Assembly (NCBI RefSeq): GCF_013284245.2
Contig: NZ_CP085876.1
Location: forward strand, 4,418,501-4,482,500
DNA from: Brevibacillus sp. DP1.3A
GTDB taxonomy: Bacteria > Bacillota > Bacilli > Brevibacillales > Brevibacillaceae
DNA length: 64,000 bases
Reading direction: 5' to 3'
The position numbers and the translations under genes are program-made. Every line of letters starts with the position of its first letter. Positions within the stretch are counted from its first letter, which is position 1. This document shows positions 35,041 through 42,480 of this stretch, one piece after another. The notes beneath the pieces were generated by a model. It was not told where the DNA came from. It did not search any database and saw only the letters and a program-made list of their open reading frames with translations.

Positions 35041-36444
35041 CTATGTTTTCCAGCTTGTTCTCGTCATGGTTCCCCATGTGTTATTGTTGCGCATAAACTC
35101 GATATGACCCAAAAATCTCCAAATGACTCCCAACTGCTGATATCCAAGAAACATGAAGAAGAGGAATGCCAACATCTTGAGATTGTCGCGAACTCTTGTA
35201 TAACGCTTGAAGGCCAACTCTTCCATAAACAGAGAGCCGATCCCGAGCAGCACGCCAAACAAGAGATTCAACAGCGCATAGATAACCAGTATTCTCCATT
35301 GAGTCATGTCCATCAATGTATATCCCAGCAGAGCCAAAAAGCCGGTAAACCTGAAATAAGGATTCAGCGTTTCGAAAATGATGTTATAGGGAAATGTAAT
35401 CAGCCCCATAACTTTGTACTTAGGACGGCCTACTATATAAATGCCGTACTCCAGCATGTTTTTGAGGTTTCCGCGTCCCCATCTTCTTCGCTGGCTGCCA
35501 AGTATTTTCAGCGTATCAGGAGCCTGAGTCCAGCAAACGGCATCGGGGCAAAAAGCCACTCGATACGGAAGTTTATTTTCAAGCATATATTTATGAAGCT
35601 TGATGATGATGTTCATGTCCTCGCCAGGATATCCCCCTCGATAACCACCAGCTTTGACAACAACATCTTTTCGAAATACCCCAAAGGCACCCGACACAAT
35701 GATTAGTCCGTTGATTGAACTCCACCCAATCCTCCCCCCTAGGAATGCCTTTAAGTATTCGACACATTGGAACATTGGCAAAATTTTGGTAGGAAGATTG
35801 ACTTTCTTTATCATTCCGTCCTCGATTTCACAGCCGTTTGCGATTCGGACGATGCCGCCGATCGCGACCGTTTCTTCAGGGTTTTCCATGTACACCTTGG
35901 CGATGCGGATCAACGCGTCCTTTTCCAATAATGAATCAGCATCAATGGAAGCAATCAATGGATAATGGGAAAGATTAATCCCGGCGTTTAGCGAGTCGGC
36001 TTTTCCTCCGTTTTCCTTATCAATGAGATATAAATTGGGATATTGCGTATTGTAATAAACGCCTCGTACGTTGGAGGTTTCCAATACTTTGGAGCCCCCT
36101 GCATACTCTGTGCGGGTTAACTGGAACTCATCCAACAAAACTTGCAACGTTTCATCTCTCGAACCGTCATTAATAACAACCACTTCATACTTGGGATAAT
36201 CTAGCGCGAGAAGCGAACGAACGTTTTCAATGATCGTCAATTCCTCATTGTAAGCAGGAACGAGGATGGATATTTGTGGTACGTACTCTGATCCAGAGAG
36301 TGACTGAAAGCGAGAATACATGGAGCTTTTGATGATGGAAAAAATATTTTTGATGGACAGGCTTAGAATCGTTAAATAGAGCGTCTCAATCACGATTACG
36401 TAATAAACAGCAAAGATCCCGTATGCTTGCAAAAAGTCCCTCAT
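35041..36444 (-). CDS. Processive membrane glycosyltransferase family 2 (polysaccharide synthase)
   Basis: A 467-residue GT2 enzyme with a membrane segment near the N-terminus, a cytosolic catalytic domain and at least three C-terminal membrane segments (residues about 345-455). The processive-synthase motifs are in order: SILVPAYNEE, NDGS (residues 92-95), DAD (168-170), GED (274-276, GGYPGEDMNIII) and QRRRW (318-322). It matches hyaluronan/N-acetylglucosaminyltransferase-type synthases in motif set. It lies between the HEAT-repeat gene and the degenerate GGDEF gene and probably both polymerises and exports the chain. Linkage and sugar are not readable. Confidence 0.92.
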   Translation of the reverse strand: MRDFLQAYGIFAVYYVIVIETLYLTILSLSIKNIFSIIKSSMYSRFQSLSGSEYVPQISILVPAYNEELTIIENVRSLLALDYPKYEVVVINDGSRDETLQVLLDEFQLTRTEYAGGSKVLETSNVRGVYYNTQYPNLYLIDKENGGKADSLNAGINLSHYPLIASIDADSLLEKDALIRIAKVYMENPEETVAIGGIVRIANGCEIEDGMIKKVNLPTKILPMFQCVEYLKAFLGGRIGWSSINGLIIVSGAFGVFRKDVVVKAGGYRGGYPGEDMNIIIKLHKYMLENKLPYRVAFCPDAVCWTQAPDTLKILGSQRRRWGRGNLKNMLEYGIYIVGRPKYKVMGLITFPYNIIFETLNPYFRFTGFLALLGYTLMDMTQWRILVIYALLNLLFGVLLGIGSLFMEELAFKRYTRVRDNLKMLAFLFFMFLGYQQLGVIWRFLGHIEFMRNNNTWGTMTRTSWKT

Positions 36445-36466
36445 GTCAATCTCCTTTCAGGTATAG

Positions 36467-37483
36467 TTACACGGCATAAACATAATGATTTTTCTTGTCC
36501 GCCTGCTCATCCTCATTGATTTGCTTTCTGCAACTGGCATACATCTCAATCATTTCAGTATTCTGACAGACTTCCGTATCGTTCGTCTTCATCAAGGACT
36601 CGAACAATGCCGTTGCCAAAACAGCATCATATTCGAACAGCAACCTCACTGACTGGATGCGGACTTCGTTGTCCTCCGAATCGATCTGCCGATATACCAA
36701 ATCGGCAATCTCCGCGGTTAAAGGAGCAGACCATCCAATTAAAGCGATTTTATTCAAATCCTTGTCCGTACTTCGCAAACATTCAAGCAATAATGGTGTA
36801 CAATCCAGCTCTGTCTCTTTCATGATGTCAACTGCAAGGAAATGATTGCTTTTTCGATGCTTTATAAGGAGCATCAGCATGTTCCTTATATCGTCCAGAT
36901 TTCTTGCACACTTGGCGATAGATCTCGCGATGATAAAATGAGTGGGATCGAGTTTTTTTGTCTGCAGCAATTGCAGAAGTCTTGGTACGGCTTCCTCGGA
37001 TCGCATTGTTCCTACATGATAGGCCGCATCGATCCTTATCCAATGGAAGCGACTATACAGCCTTTGGAGGTTTTGCTTGACGAGCCCTGTATCCTCACAG
37101 AGTGTGATCATTTTCTTTCGGTGGCTTCCTGTAAGAGATTCGATCCATTCAGTGAGTTTTTGTTGCAGAACTCTCATTTCCAAGCGATTTAATTGCCAGT
37201 AAGGCGGTTTCAACCTCTCAGGCGAGTCCATATGAGACTGGATATACGTGAAGTAGTCTTGAAACTGTCTCAGGTAAACGCGCGTTCTCCTTTCTAACAA
37301 CAAATTCCTTGATTTAATCACCAAGATACCCATAAAAAATAGTATAATTATTACAATTAACAGGCAGATTACCGTGACTGCTTCTGACAAAATGGCATGC
37401 AGAATGGATCTCTCCTCTCCAGTTTGTTTGTAAGTTTTTCTGTACATTCCTATCCATTTCAAGTCGACAGCGTTAAGCGCCAT
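36467..37483 (-). CDS. HEAT-repeat membrane protein, first gene of the EPS operon
   Basis: A 338-residue protein with one N-terminal membrane segment (AVTVICLLIVIIILFFMGIL) and a cytosolic alpha-helical part with HEAT-like repeats (IDAAYHVGTMRSEEAVPRLL, DLNKIALIGWSAPLTAEIAD, NEVRIQSVRLLFEYDAVLAT). It probably scaffolds the synthase. The start is uncertain: ATG 37483 and ATG 37447 have no good ribosome binding site, whereas GGAGAGGAGA (37420-37411) precedes in-frame ATT (37405) and CTG (37402) codons by five and eight bases; these would still keep the membrane segment. A non-AUG start is possible. Confidence 0.8.
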   Translation of the reverse strand: MALNAVDLKWIGMYRKTYKQTGEERSILHAILSEAVTVICLLIVIIILFFMGILVIKSRNLLLERRTRVYLRQFQDYFTYIQSHMDSPERLKPPYWQLNRLEMRVLQQKLTEWIESLTGSHRKKMITLCEDTGLVKQNLQRLYSRFHWIRIDAAYHVGTMRSEEAVPRLLQLLQTKKLDPTHFIIARSIAKCARNLDDIRNMLMLLIKHRKSNHFLAVDIMKETELDCTPLLLECLRSTDKDLNKIALIGWSAPLTAEIADLVYRQIDSEDNEVRIQSVRLLFEYDAVLATALFESLMKTNDTEVCQNTEMIEMYASCRKQINEDEQADKKNHYVYAV

Positions 37484-37496
37484 TCAAGCTCGAAGT

Positions 37497-37512
37497 TTTC
37501 TTTATAGAGAAC
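37497..37512 (-). promoter_or_regulatory. SinR operator, site 1
   Basis: TTTCTTTATAGAGAAC; on the minus strand it reads GTTCTCT at 37512-37506, matching the known SinR half-site GTTCTYT. The other half is imperfect. It lies in the leader between the promoter and the HEAT gene. Confidence 0.75.
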
Positions 37513-37526
37513 ATTCCGTTCGTTTT

Positions 37527-37542
37527 GTTCTTTATAAAGAAC
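37527..37542. promoter_or_regulatory. SinR operator, site 2 (perfect palindrome)
   Basis: GTTCTTTATAAAGAAC is a perfect 16-bp palindrome made of two inverted GTTCTYT half-sites. It starts five bases past the predicted start of transcription (about 37547) of the EPS promoter, well placed for repression. Confidence 0.85.
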
Positions 37543-37553
37543 GATTTGAAATT

Positions 37554-37582
37554 AGTATCCTGTACGGGCTATGGAATGTAAA
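37554..37582 (-). promoter_or_regulatory. Sigma-A-like promoter of the EPS operon
   Basis: On the minus strand, TTTACA (37582-37577), a 17-bp spacer and GATACT (37559-37554). Transcription would start near 37547, directly before SinR site 2. A TATAAT at 37716-37711 (minus) is a second, weaker candidate, overlapped by site 3. Confidence 0.7.
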
Positions 37583-37687
37583 ATATCAATTTTCTCCAAA
37601 AATAGACCAAAAACAGCGAAAATCGACTATTTTGTAGAATATCGTCTGAATATCTCGTTTTTACTCAACCTTAATAACGAACACTAT

Positions 37688-37703
37688 GTTTCTTATAAAG
37701 AAC
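37688..37703. promoter_or_regulatory. SinR operator, site 3
   Basis: GTTTCTTATAAAGAAC; the minus strand gives GTTCTTT at 37703-37697 and the other half differs by two bases. It lies upstream of the main promoter and just downstream of the alternative TATAAT, so SinR could cover both. Confidence 0.75.
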
Positions 37704-37833
37704 GACCGCAATTATAGATACTTAGCCATAATGACGCTTCATTTTATCTAGTAGAAAGGTAATTTTTTAGCAATGTCAGTAGGGGCAAATCGAATAAATG
37801 AGCCAAACGATACAGGACTAGTCCCACAAAAAG

Positions 37834-37862
37834 TTGTGTTTCAGCTATATTGACGTTATAAT
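37834..37862 (+). promoter_or_regulatory. Promoter of sinR
   Basis: TTGTGT (37834-37839), a 17-bp spacer and TATAAT (37857-37862), with transcription expected near 37869, 25 bp before the sinR start. It is divergent from the EPS promoter. Confidence 0.7.
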
Positions 37863-37893
37863 AAACGAAGAGATTTAAAGGGGTGGCTATTAC

Positions 37894-38223
37894 ATGATCG
37901 GCTCGCGTATACAGCAGCTTAGAATAGACAAAGGCCTTTCTCTTTCTGATTTAGCTGATCGCGCTGGTGTCGCCAAGTCTTATCTGAGCTCAATCGAGCG
38001 CGGCATTCAGCGAAATCCTTCTATTCAATTTCTTGAGAAAATCGCACTAGTATTAAATGTGACAGTAGACACATTGCTTCAGGAAAAAGTTGTTCCTTCA
38101 AGCGAGAATGTTGATGAAGAATGGTACAAGCTGATCGAAGAGGCTATGAAATCCGGGGTAAGTAAAGAACAGTTTCGGGAGTTTTTGGAGTACAATAAAT
38201 GGCGGTTAAATCGACATAAATAA
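37894..38223 (+). CDS. sinR: SinR-like master biofilm repressor
   Basis: A 109-residue protein with the full SinR layout: an N-terminal helix-turn-helix of the Xre type (IGSRIQQLRIDKGLSLSDLA, then DRAGVAKSYLSSIERGIQRN and NPSIQFLEKIALVLNVTVDT) and a C-terminal oligomerisation segment (DEEWYKLIEEAMKSGVSKEQ, FREFLEYNKWRLNRHK) that is the SinI-binding region in B. subtilis. In that organism SinR represses eps and tapA. ATG 37894 follows AAAGGGGTGG. It lies next to, and divergent from, an operon with SinR-type operators, and next to sinI, so orthology is very likely. Confidence 0.94.
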   Translation: MIGSRIQQLRIDKGLSLSDLADRAGVAKSYLSSIERGIQRNPSIQFLEKIALVLNVTVDTLLQEKVVPSSENVDEEWYKLIEEAMKSGVSKEQFREFLEYNKWRLNRHK

Positions 38224-38230
38224 CATTGTT

Positions 38231-38253
38231 GCCAGCACTGATATAGTGGTGGC
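38231..38253 (+). terminator. Intrinsic terminator after sinR
   Basis: GCCAGCACT (38231-38239) pairs with AGTGGTGGC (38245-38253), with one mismatch, followed by TTATTATTTTTT. It separates sinR from sinI transcriptionally. Confidence 0.85.
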
Positions 38254-38299
38254 TTATTATTTTTTGCATTAATTTAAAACAAAAGTCACAAATACTAGA

Positions 38300-38328
38300 T
38301 TTACATATGAAACTGAATTAAGTATCAT
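38300..38328 (+). promoter_or_regulatory. Candidate sinI promoter
   Basis: TTTACA (38300-38305), a 17-bp spacer and TATCAT (38323-38328), about 90 bp before the sinI start. No clear Spo0A box was seen. Confidence 0.55.
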
Positions 38329-38418
38329 TTCTGATATAAGCTTTTTACCTATCTTTTTCCAACCATTTTTTGGATATTTTATTTATTTTTACAAAAGGAG
38401 GGTAAAAGGGGAACTAAC

Positions 38419-38565
38419 ATGAAAAGCACTCCGTCTCCTAAAGATCTCCTGGATAAGGAATGGATCGATTTAATCCTTACAGCACGAAAAATGGGATTAA
38501 GCATTGAGGAAATTCGTTTTTTTCTCGTGAACTCTCCTCTCTCTTTTGATGAGGAGAAAAAGTGA
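38419..38565 (+). CDS. sinI: SinI-like antirepressor
   Basis: A 48-residue protein MKSTPSPKDLLDKEWIDLIL...SFDEEKK, missed by length filters. The core LLDKEWIDLILTARKMGLSI and EEIRFFLVNSPLS aligns with B. subtilis SinI (LDQEWVELIVEAKEANISPE and EEIRKYLLLNKKS), the helical region that forms the heterodimer with SinR. ATG 38419 follows AAAAGGGGAA (about eight bases) and an upstream AAAGGAGGG. It lies 195 bp downstream of sinR with its own promoter, in reversed order relative to the B. subtilis sinI-sinR operon. Confidence 0.88.
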   Translation: MKSTPSPKDLLDKEWIDLILTARKMGLSIEEIRFFLVNSPLSFDEEKK

Positions 38566-38670
38566 TTACTTCGAAGCATAATGTAAACAGCCATTATCCA
38601 TTACGCTACACTTTTATAAATAATAGGACTTCCATCAGGGTTCATCCCCGATCGAGAAACCATAGAAATA

Positions 38671-38696
38671 CACAGGCTTATTAGGCCTGTGCTTTT
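38671..38696 (+). terminator. Terminator downstream of sinI, overlapping the ypuI end
   Basis: CACAGGC (38671-38677) pairs with GCCTGTG (38685-38691) and is followed on the plus strand by CTTTTTC. The stop of the convergent DUF3907 gene lies in its loop. Confidence 0.7.
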
Positions 38697-39193
38697 TCTA
38701 TTTGCATATTTTTTTTCGCGATATAGTCTGTCTCGTAATATTGAAGATCATTACGCATCGGTTCGAATACTCTCGATAAGGACAAGGTCAACTGCTGCAA
38801 CTCAGGGACCGCCTGCTTGCGAAAAATGATACAGTCCTGACCCGTATAGGCCAACCGCCCATCTTCTTCGTAAACCTCACCTTTGGGATAGTAGAAGTTA
38901 TTTATACAGGTATGGTATACCTGATACAATACTTCCTCGGCAAACTCCTCATGAAATCGTGCGCGTCGGAGAGATACTCCCAGCCTTTCGTATGCATTTT
39001 CGCAGTAAACCAAAAGGTGGCGCAAGTCGGAAAGATAGTTACGGTAATACGTTTCAAATTCTTCAGGATCACCTGACGCGGATACAAGACCAGCTAGGGT
39101 AACCTGATTCAAAAAACGTTCCACTTCCATGCTGACCTTTTTCAACTTGGTGTACGTCTCCTCGCACAATTGCTTTAGATGAGTCGCTGACAT
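38681..39193 (-). CDS. ypuI: DUF3907 protein (YpuI-like)
   Basis: A 170-residue soluble, mostly alpha-helical protein. It resembles the Bacillus YpuI family, for example the VLYQVYHTCINNFYYPKGEVYE block, the YTGQDCIIFRK strand and the C-terminal MRNDLQYYETDYIAKK. Function is unknown in the family. ATG 39193 is weakly preceded by GGGGGAC. It is convergent with sinI. Confidence 0.8.
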   Translation of the reverse strand: MSATHLKQLCEETYTKLKKVSMEVERFLNQVTLAGLVSASGDPEEFETYYRNYLSDLRHLLVYCENAYERLGVSLRRARFHEEFAEEVLYQVYHTCINNFYYPKGEVYEEDGRLAYTGQDCIIFRKQAVPELQQLTLSLSRVFEPMRNDLQYYETDYIAKKNMQIEKAQA

Positions 39194-39329
39194 AAAGTCC
39201 CCCTAATGTTGAAGAATCTGCCTTTTTTATAATAAGTATAAAGGAAAGATTATTTATTACACAAGGGTTATTTTTATGCAAGAAGACTGCTTCAGAAGAT
39301 GATATGGAGCATCATATACGCACAAATAA

Positions 39330-39355
39330 GGCTACGCCAAAGCTTTAGCGTAGCC
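39330..39355 (-). terminator. Intrinsic terminator after the ABC-2 permease
   Basis: GGCTACGC (39330-39337) pairs with GCGTAGCC (39348-39355). On the minus strand it is followed by TTATTTG, 23 bp beyond the permease stop at 39379. Confidence 0.75.
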
Positions 39356-39378
39356 AATTTCTACTATGCAATTGCAAT

Positions 39379-40557
39379 TTATACCGCTGATTGCTCACTA
39401 ACTTTTCCCTTAATCTTCCTTATCTGCAACAAATAAATGAGATAGGCTGCGAACAACCCGATGATTGTCATGAAGCCGAGAACGACAAAGTCGTTCATGA
39501 CAGCTGACAGACCATGTCCCTTCGTCAAGATTTCTCTGACACCATTCAGGAAATACGTCAGCGGCAAAGATTTTGCAATCGCGACAATTCCGGTCGGCAT
39601 CGACATGAGTGGCCAAGTATAGCCAGATAACATGAACGAAGGTACTGCAATCATCATCCCGATCTGAGTAGCCTGGAGTTGGCTGCTGGACACAAAGGAG
39701 ATGGCATAACCGATAGCCAACACCGCCAAGTTAAACATAGTAGCCAGTAGCATCAGATCGAACGTACTTCCGTAATAAGGGATATCAAAACCTTTTAACA
39801 TCAGTGTAAACGCTAGGAACATATTGAGGGTTCCTGCCAGAAAGTACGGCAACAATTTGCTTGCGGTGATCGCGAAGAAGCTATGGCGAGAGAGTGTATC
39901 CCTCCAGGTACCCTCTTCTTTTTGTTGAGCTACTGACAATACGATTCCGAGGAACAGCACTTGCTGAAGCACTGTACCTGCAAGTCCGAATACCATGAAG
40001 GACAGATAACTGAAGGTCGGGTTATACAACACTCTGTATCGATAGTCGATACCCGTAAACATGTTTTTCCCTTTTTCTCCCCAGCCGCCAAGTGCTTCCA
40101 TCTTCTTCAGCGTGGTTCCTGCTGAAACAGACTTAATTGCTGTATTCGCTGCTCGAACTGCCGTATTCGAAATCATGATGTTACTGCCGTCGATAACAGT
40201 CAGTACCTCTGCCTCTCTCCCAGCCTTCACATCCTTTTCTAATCCAGCAGGAATGATCAGGGCGATATTTGCTTCGCCCTTGTCAACCAATTTCATTGCT
40301 TCTTCTTCTGTTCCTACAATAGACGTGATCCGAAATGTATGATCGACCTCAAAGGCACGATAGAGCTCACGACTCAATTCGGTTTGATCGGCATCCACCA
40401 TCACAGTAGGGATCTCCATCACTTTCTTCTCACTGTACAGAAAGCCGAACATCGTCAAATAAATCAGCGGAACGAGGAAGAGAATATTACGAATGGTTTT
40501 GTTTGCAAAAAGATTTTTCCATTCGCTCCAGAACAGGTGAGAGAAACTATTCACCAT
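39379..40557 (-). CDS. ABC-2 type transporter permease
   Basis: A 392-residue membrane protein starting at ATG 40557 (MVNSFSHLFWSEWKNLFANK), after AAGGAGCTGGTA, overlapping the end of the upstream adaptor gene by 11 bp. It has one N-terminal membrane segment (NILFLVPLIYLTMFGFLYSE), a large extracytoplasmic loop (about 140 residues) and a C-terminal cluster of five segments with PSFMLSGYTWPLMSMPTGIV, the ABC-2 signature. It exports drugs or lipids in this family. No ATP-binding subunit is adjacent, so it must use one encoded elsewhere or be incomplete. Confidence 0.9.
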   Translation of the reverse strand: MVNSFSHLFWSEWKNLFANKTIRNILFLVPLIYLTMFGFLYSEKKVMEIPTVMVDADQTELSRELYRAFEVDHTFRITSIVGTEEEAMKLVDKGEANIALIIPAGLEKDVKAGREAEVLTVIDGSNIMISNTAVRAANTAIKSVSAGTTLKKMEALGGWGEKGKNMFTGIDYRYRVLYNPTFSYLSFMVFGLAGTVLQQVLFLGIVLSVAQQKEEGTWRDTLSRHSFFAITASKLLPYFLAGTLNMFLAFTLMLKGFDIPYYGSTFDLMLLATMFNLAVLAIGYAISFVSSSQLQATQIGMMIAVPSFMLSGYTWPLMSMPTGIVAIAKSLPLTYFLNGVREILTKGHGLSAVMNDFVVLGFMTIIGLFAAYLIYLLQIRKIKGKVSEQSAV

Positions 40558-41737
40558 TACCAGCTCCTTCAAGTTGCCACTCAACCGTCAGGCCTGGACG
40601 CAATTCCGGATCGGACACCAGCAGCTTCACTTGGAAGGAACGAATATCACGATCACCGAGTTCTTGTGTCGCTTTTTTTACGGCAAAGTCAGCAGCAGGA
40701 GCTACAGTAACCACTTTGGCGTCTACTTCTCTGCTCAGGGCTGGGACGAACAATTTCACTTGATCGCCTGTTTTCACATTCGCGAGCATGTATTCATTTA
40801 CATAAAATTTGATATAGTTGTCTGCTTTCGTTTGGATCGTCAAAACGGTGAAGCCTTGGGAAACCAGCTCTCCCTTTTGAACGGCAACTGATTTTACAAT
40901 ACCGTCTACTGGAGCTGTCAGCTTAGTGTTGTTCACATAGGCTTCCATTTCTGCCAACGCACCTTTTGCCTGCATCACGTTCGCTTCTGCGGATTTAACA
41001 TCCAGCTCCTTCAAGCCGACTTGACCTCTCCCAGCTACAGCTTGGTTGTATGCAGCTTTTGCTTGATCCAGCTGTGCTTGTGCGGCATCGACCTGCTCTT
41101 TGCGCGATCCAGTTTGAGCCATTTTCAACTGCTCTTCTGCTGCTTTAAACTCCGCTTGCGCCTTATCTGCTTGCATCTGCGCCTCTTCCACTTTCACTTG
41201 AGGAACGGCACCTTCCGCCATTAATTTTTTCATTCGTACCAAATTCGTCGCAGCAATTTGATTCGAAGTTTGTGCTGCTTGCAATTTCGCTTTGAGCTGC
41301 GTAATTTCTTCTGAACGCGCTCCATTTTTGTTCGCGTCAAGCTGCGCTTGCGCCGAGTTGACTGCTGCTTTTGCTTGGTCGACTTGGGCATTGCTGGAGT
41401 TATCCGTGACGGATACTCCTTTTTTCGCCTGATCAAGTTTGACGAGTGAGAGCTTGTAAGCAGCTTCCGCCTGCTCTTTCTTCGCGAGAATCTCCGCGCT
41501 GTTTAGCGTGGCAACTACTTGCCCTGCCTTTACTTCGTCTCCTTCTTTTAGAGAGAGCTGTTCGATGGAACCGCCCATTTTAAAAGAGAGGTCTACCTCT
41601 GTTCCTTCGATTACACCTGCTAATTTCGTTGTATTCTGACCGGCCATACTACTCACGTTTGAACCAAACAATACGGTTCCAAGTACTGCAATGCCGACTA
41701 CAAAGCTACCTACACCGATCCATGCACGTTTGTTCAT
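40547..41737 (-). CDS. HlyD-family efflux adaptor (membrane fusion protein)
   Basis: A 396-residue periplasm-side adaptor type protein with an N-terminal anchor (AWIGVGSFVVGIAVLGTVLF). The lipoyl-like half-motif MGGSIEQLSLKEGDEVKAGQ is followed by a long coiled coil (about residues 80-235, rich in Ala, Gln and Lys), the second lipoyl half LTAPVDGIVKSVAVQKGELV and a beta-barrel end. It pairs with the ABC-2 permease, as YbhG does. It is 35 bp after the TetR gene in the same operon. Confidence 0.93.
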   Translation of the reverse strand: MNKRAWIGVGSFVVGIAVLGTVLFGSNVSSMAGQNTTKLAGVIEGTEVDLSFKMGGSIEQLSLKEGDEVKAGQVVATLNSAEILAKKEQAEAAYKLSLVKLDQAKKGVSVTDNSSNAQVDQAKAAVNSAQAQLDANKNGARSEEITQLKAKLQAAQTSNQIAATNLVRMKKLMAEGAVPQVKVEEAQMQADKAQAEFKAAEEQLKMAQTGSRKEQVDAAQAQLDQAKAAYNQAVAGRGQVGLKELDVKSAEANVMQAKGALAEMEAYVNNTKLTAPVDGIVKSVAVQKGELVSQGFTVLTIQTKADNYIKFYVNEYMLANVKTGDQVKLFVPALSREVDAKVVTVAPAADFAVKKATQELGDRDIRSFQVKLLVSDPELRPGLTVEWQLEGAGNGE

Positions 41738-41772
41738 CTGTCTTCTCCTCTTGTTTTACGTTTCTCTAGACG

Positions 41773-42351
41773 TTATTTGGTTTGAAACATTCCTGAAAGC
41801 ATATAACGAAGTGTCTGTTTATCTGCGGCACTGTTCACTGGCTCTTTGCGAAATTGCTTGCGAAGTACGGTAAACCCAACCATGCCAAACAACGCGGAAG
41901 CGAGTGTACGAATCTCGATATCTGCCCGGATATACCCTTGCTGTTGCAACTCCAGCATGTGTGACTCCATCGTACTGAAATAGCCACCTAACAGATTGCC
42001 AACCATCCTATCGCGCTGTCCATCTCCTGAGAAGGCACTCAGCAACAGGAAACACAAATCTTGATTCTCGGAAAAGAAGCGAAGATGCTCATCCAGCACA
42101 TTCAGAATGCGATCCTCCAAGGAAAGCTCTTCATTTTGCATGACATTATCTACATGGTAAATCAGCATCTTCACGCCTTTTTCTATCACGTACAAAAACA
42201 GCTCTTCCTTTGTGGAAAAGTGATAATAGAGTGTTCCTTTTGCTACCTGCGCCATTTCCGCGATTGCATCCATGGTCGTTTCGCTATATCCCAATTGGGC
42301 AAATGCAGTTAAAGCTCCGTTCGCAATTTGATCTTTTTTTGATGGTGCCAT
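41773..42351 (-). CDS. TetR-family regulator of the efflux operon
   Basis: A 192-residue repressor starting at ATG 42351 (MAPSKKDQIANGALTAFAQL), after GGGGACAGGAG; a GTG one codon earlier is also possible. The DNA-binding region is GYSETTMDAIAEMAQVAKGT with LYYHFSTKEELF. The C-terminal domain is helical and variable, as in multidrug regulators. It is the first gene of the operon with the HlyD adaptor and ABC-2 permease and probably represses it by the operator at 42379-42392. Confidence 0.93.
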   Translation of the reverse strand: MAPSKKDQIANGALTAFAQLGYSETTMDAIAEMAQVAKGTLYYHFSTKEELFLYVIEKGVKMLIYHVDNVMQNEELSLEDRILNVLDEHLRFFSENQDLCFLLLSAFSGDGQRDRMVGNLLGGYFSTMESHMLELQQQGYIRADIEIRTLASALFGMVGFTVLRKQFRKEPVNSAADKQTLRYMLSGMFQTK

Positions 42352-42378
42352 CACTCCTGTCCCCTTTCGATTTTTTGA

Positions 42379-42430
42379 ACTGACTGGTCAGTACAAAGAT
42401 TATATTACGAATACTTCCTAGTTTTGTCAA
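42379..42430 (-). promoter_or_regulatory. Promoter and palindromic operator of the TetR-efflux operon
   Basis: On the minus strand, TTGACA (42430-42425), a 17-bp spacer and TAATAT (42407-42402). Immediately downstream, ACTGAC-TG-GTCAGT (42379-42392) is a 6-2-6 palindrome, suited for the TetR repressor to block initiation. Confidence 0.72.
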
Positions 42431-42455
42431 GCAGCCATTCCTTCTATGTACAAAA

Positions 42456-42480
42456 AAAGATCGCTTTGTAGGCGATCTTT
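42456..42480 (-). terminator. Intrinsic terminator after the MalT/SARP gene
   Basis: AAAGATCGC (42456-42464) pairs perfectly with GCGATCTTT (42472-42480). On the minus strand it is followed by seven T. The gene's stop codon lies at its base. Confidence 0.9.

Noticed and set aside
32822..36444. Hyaluronan or heparosan cluster
   Set aside because: The dehydrogenase matches the UDP-GlcNAc type more than the UDP-glucose type and no UDP-glucose pyrophosphorylase is present; not excluded, but less likely.
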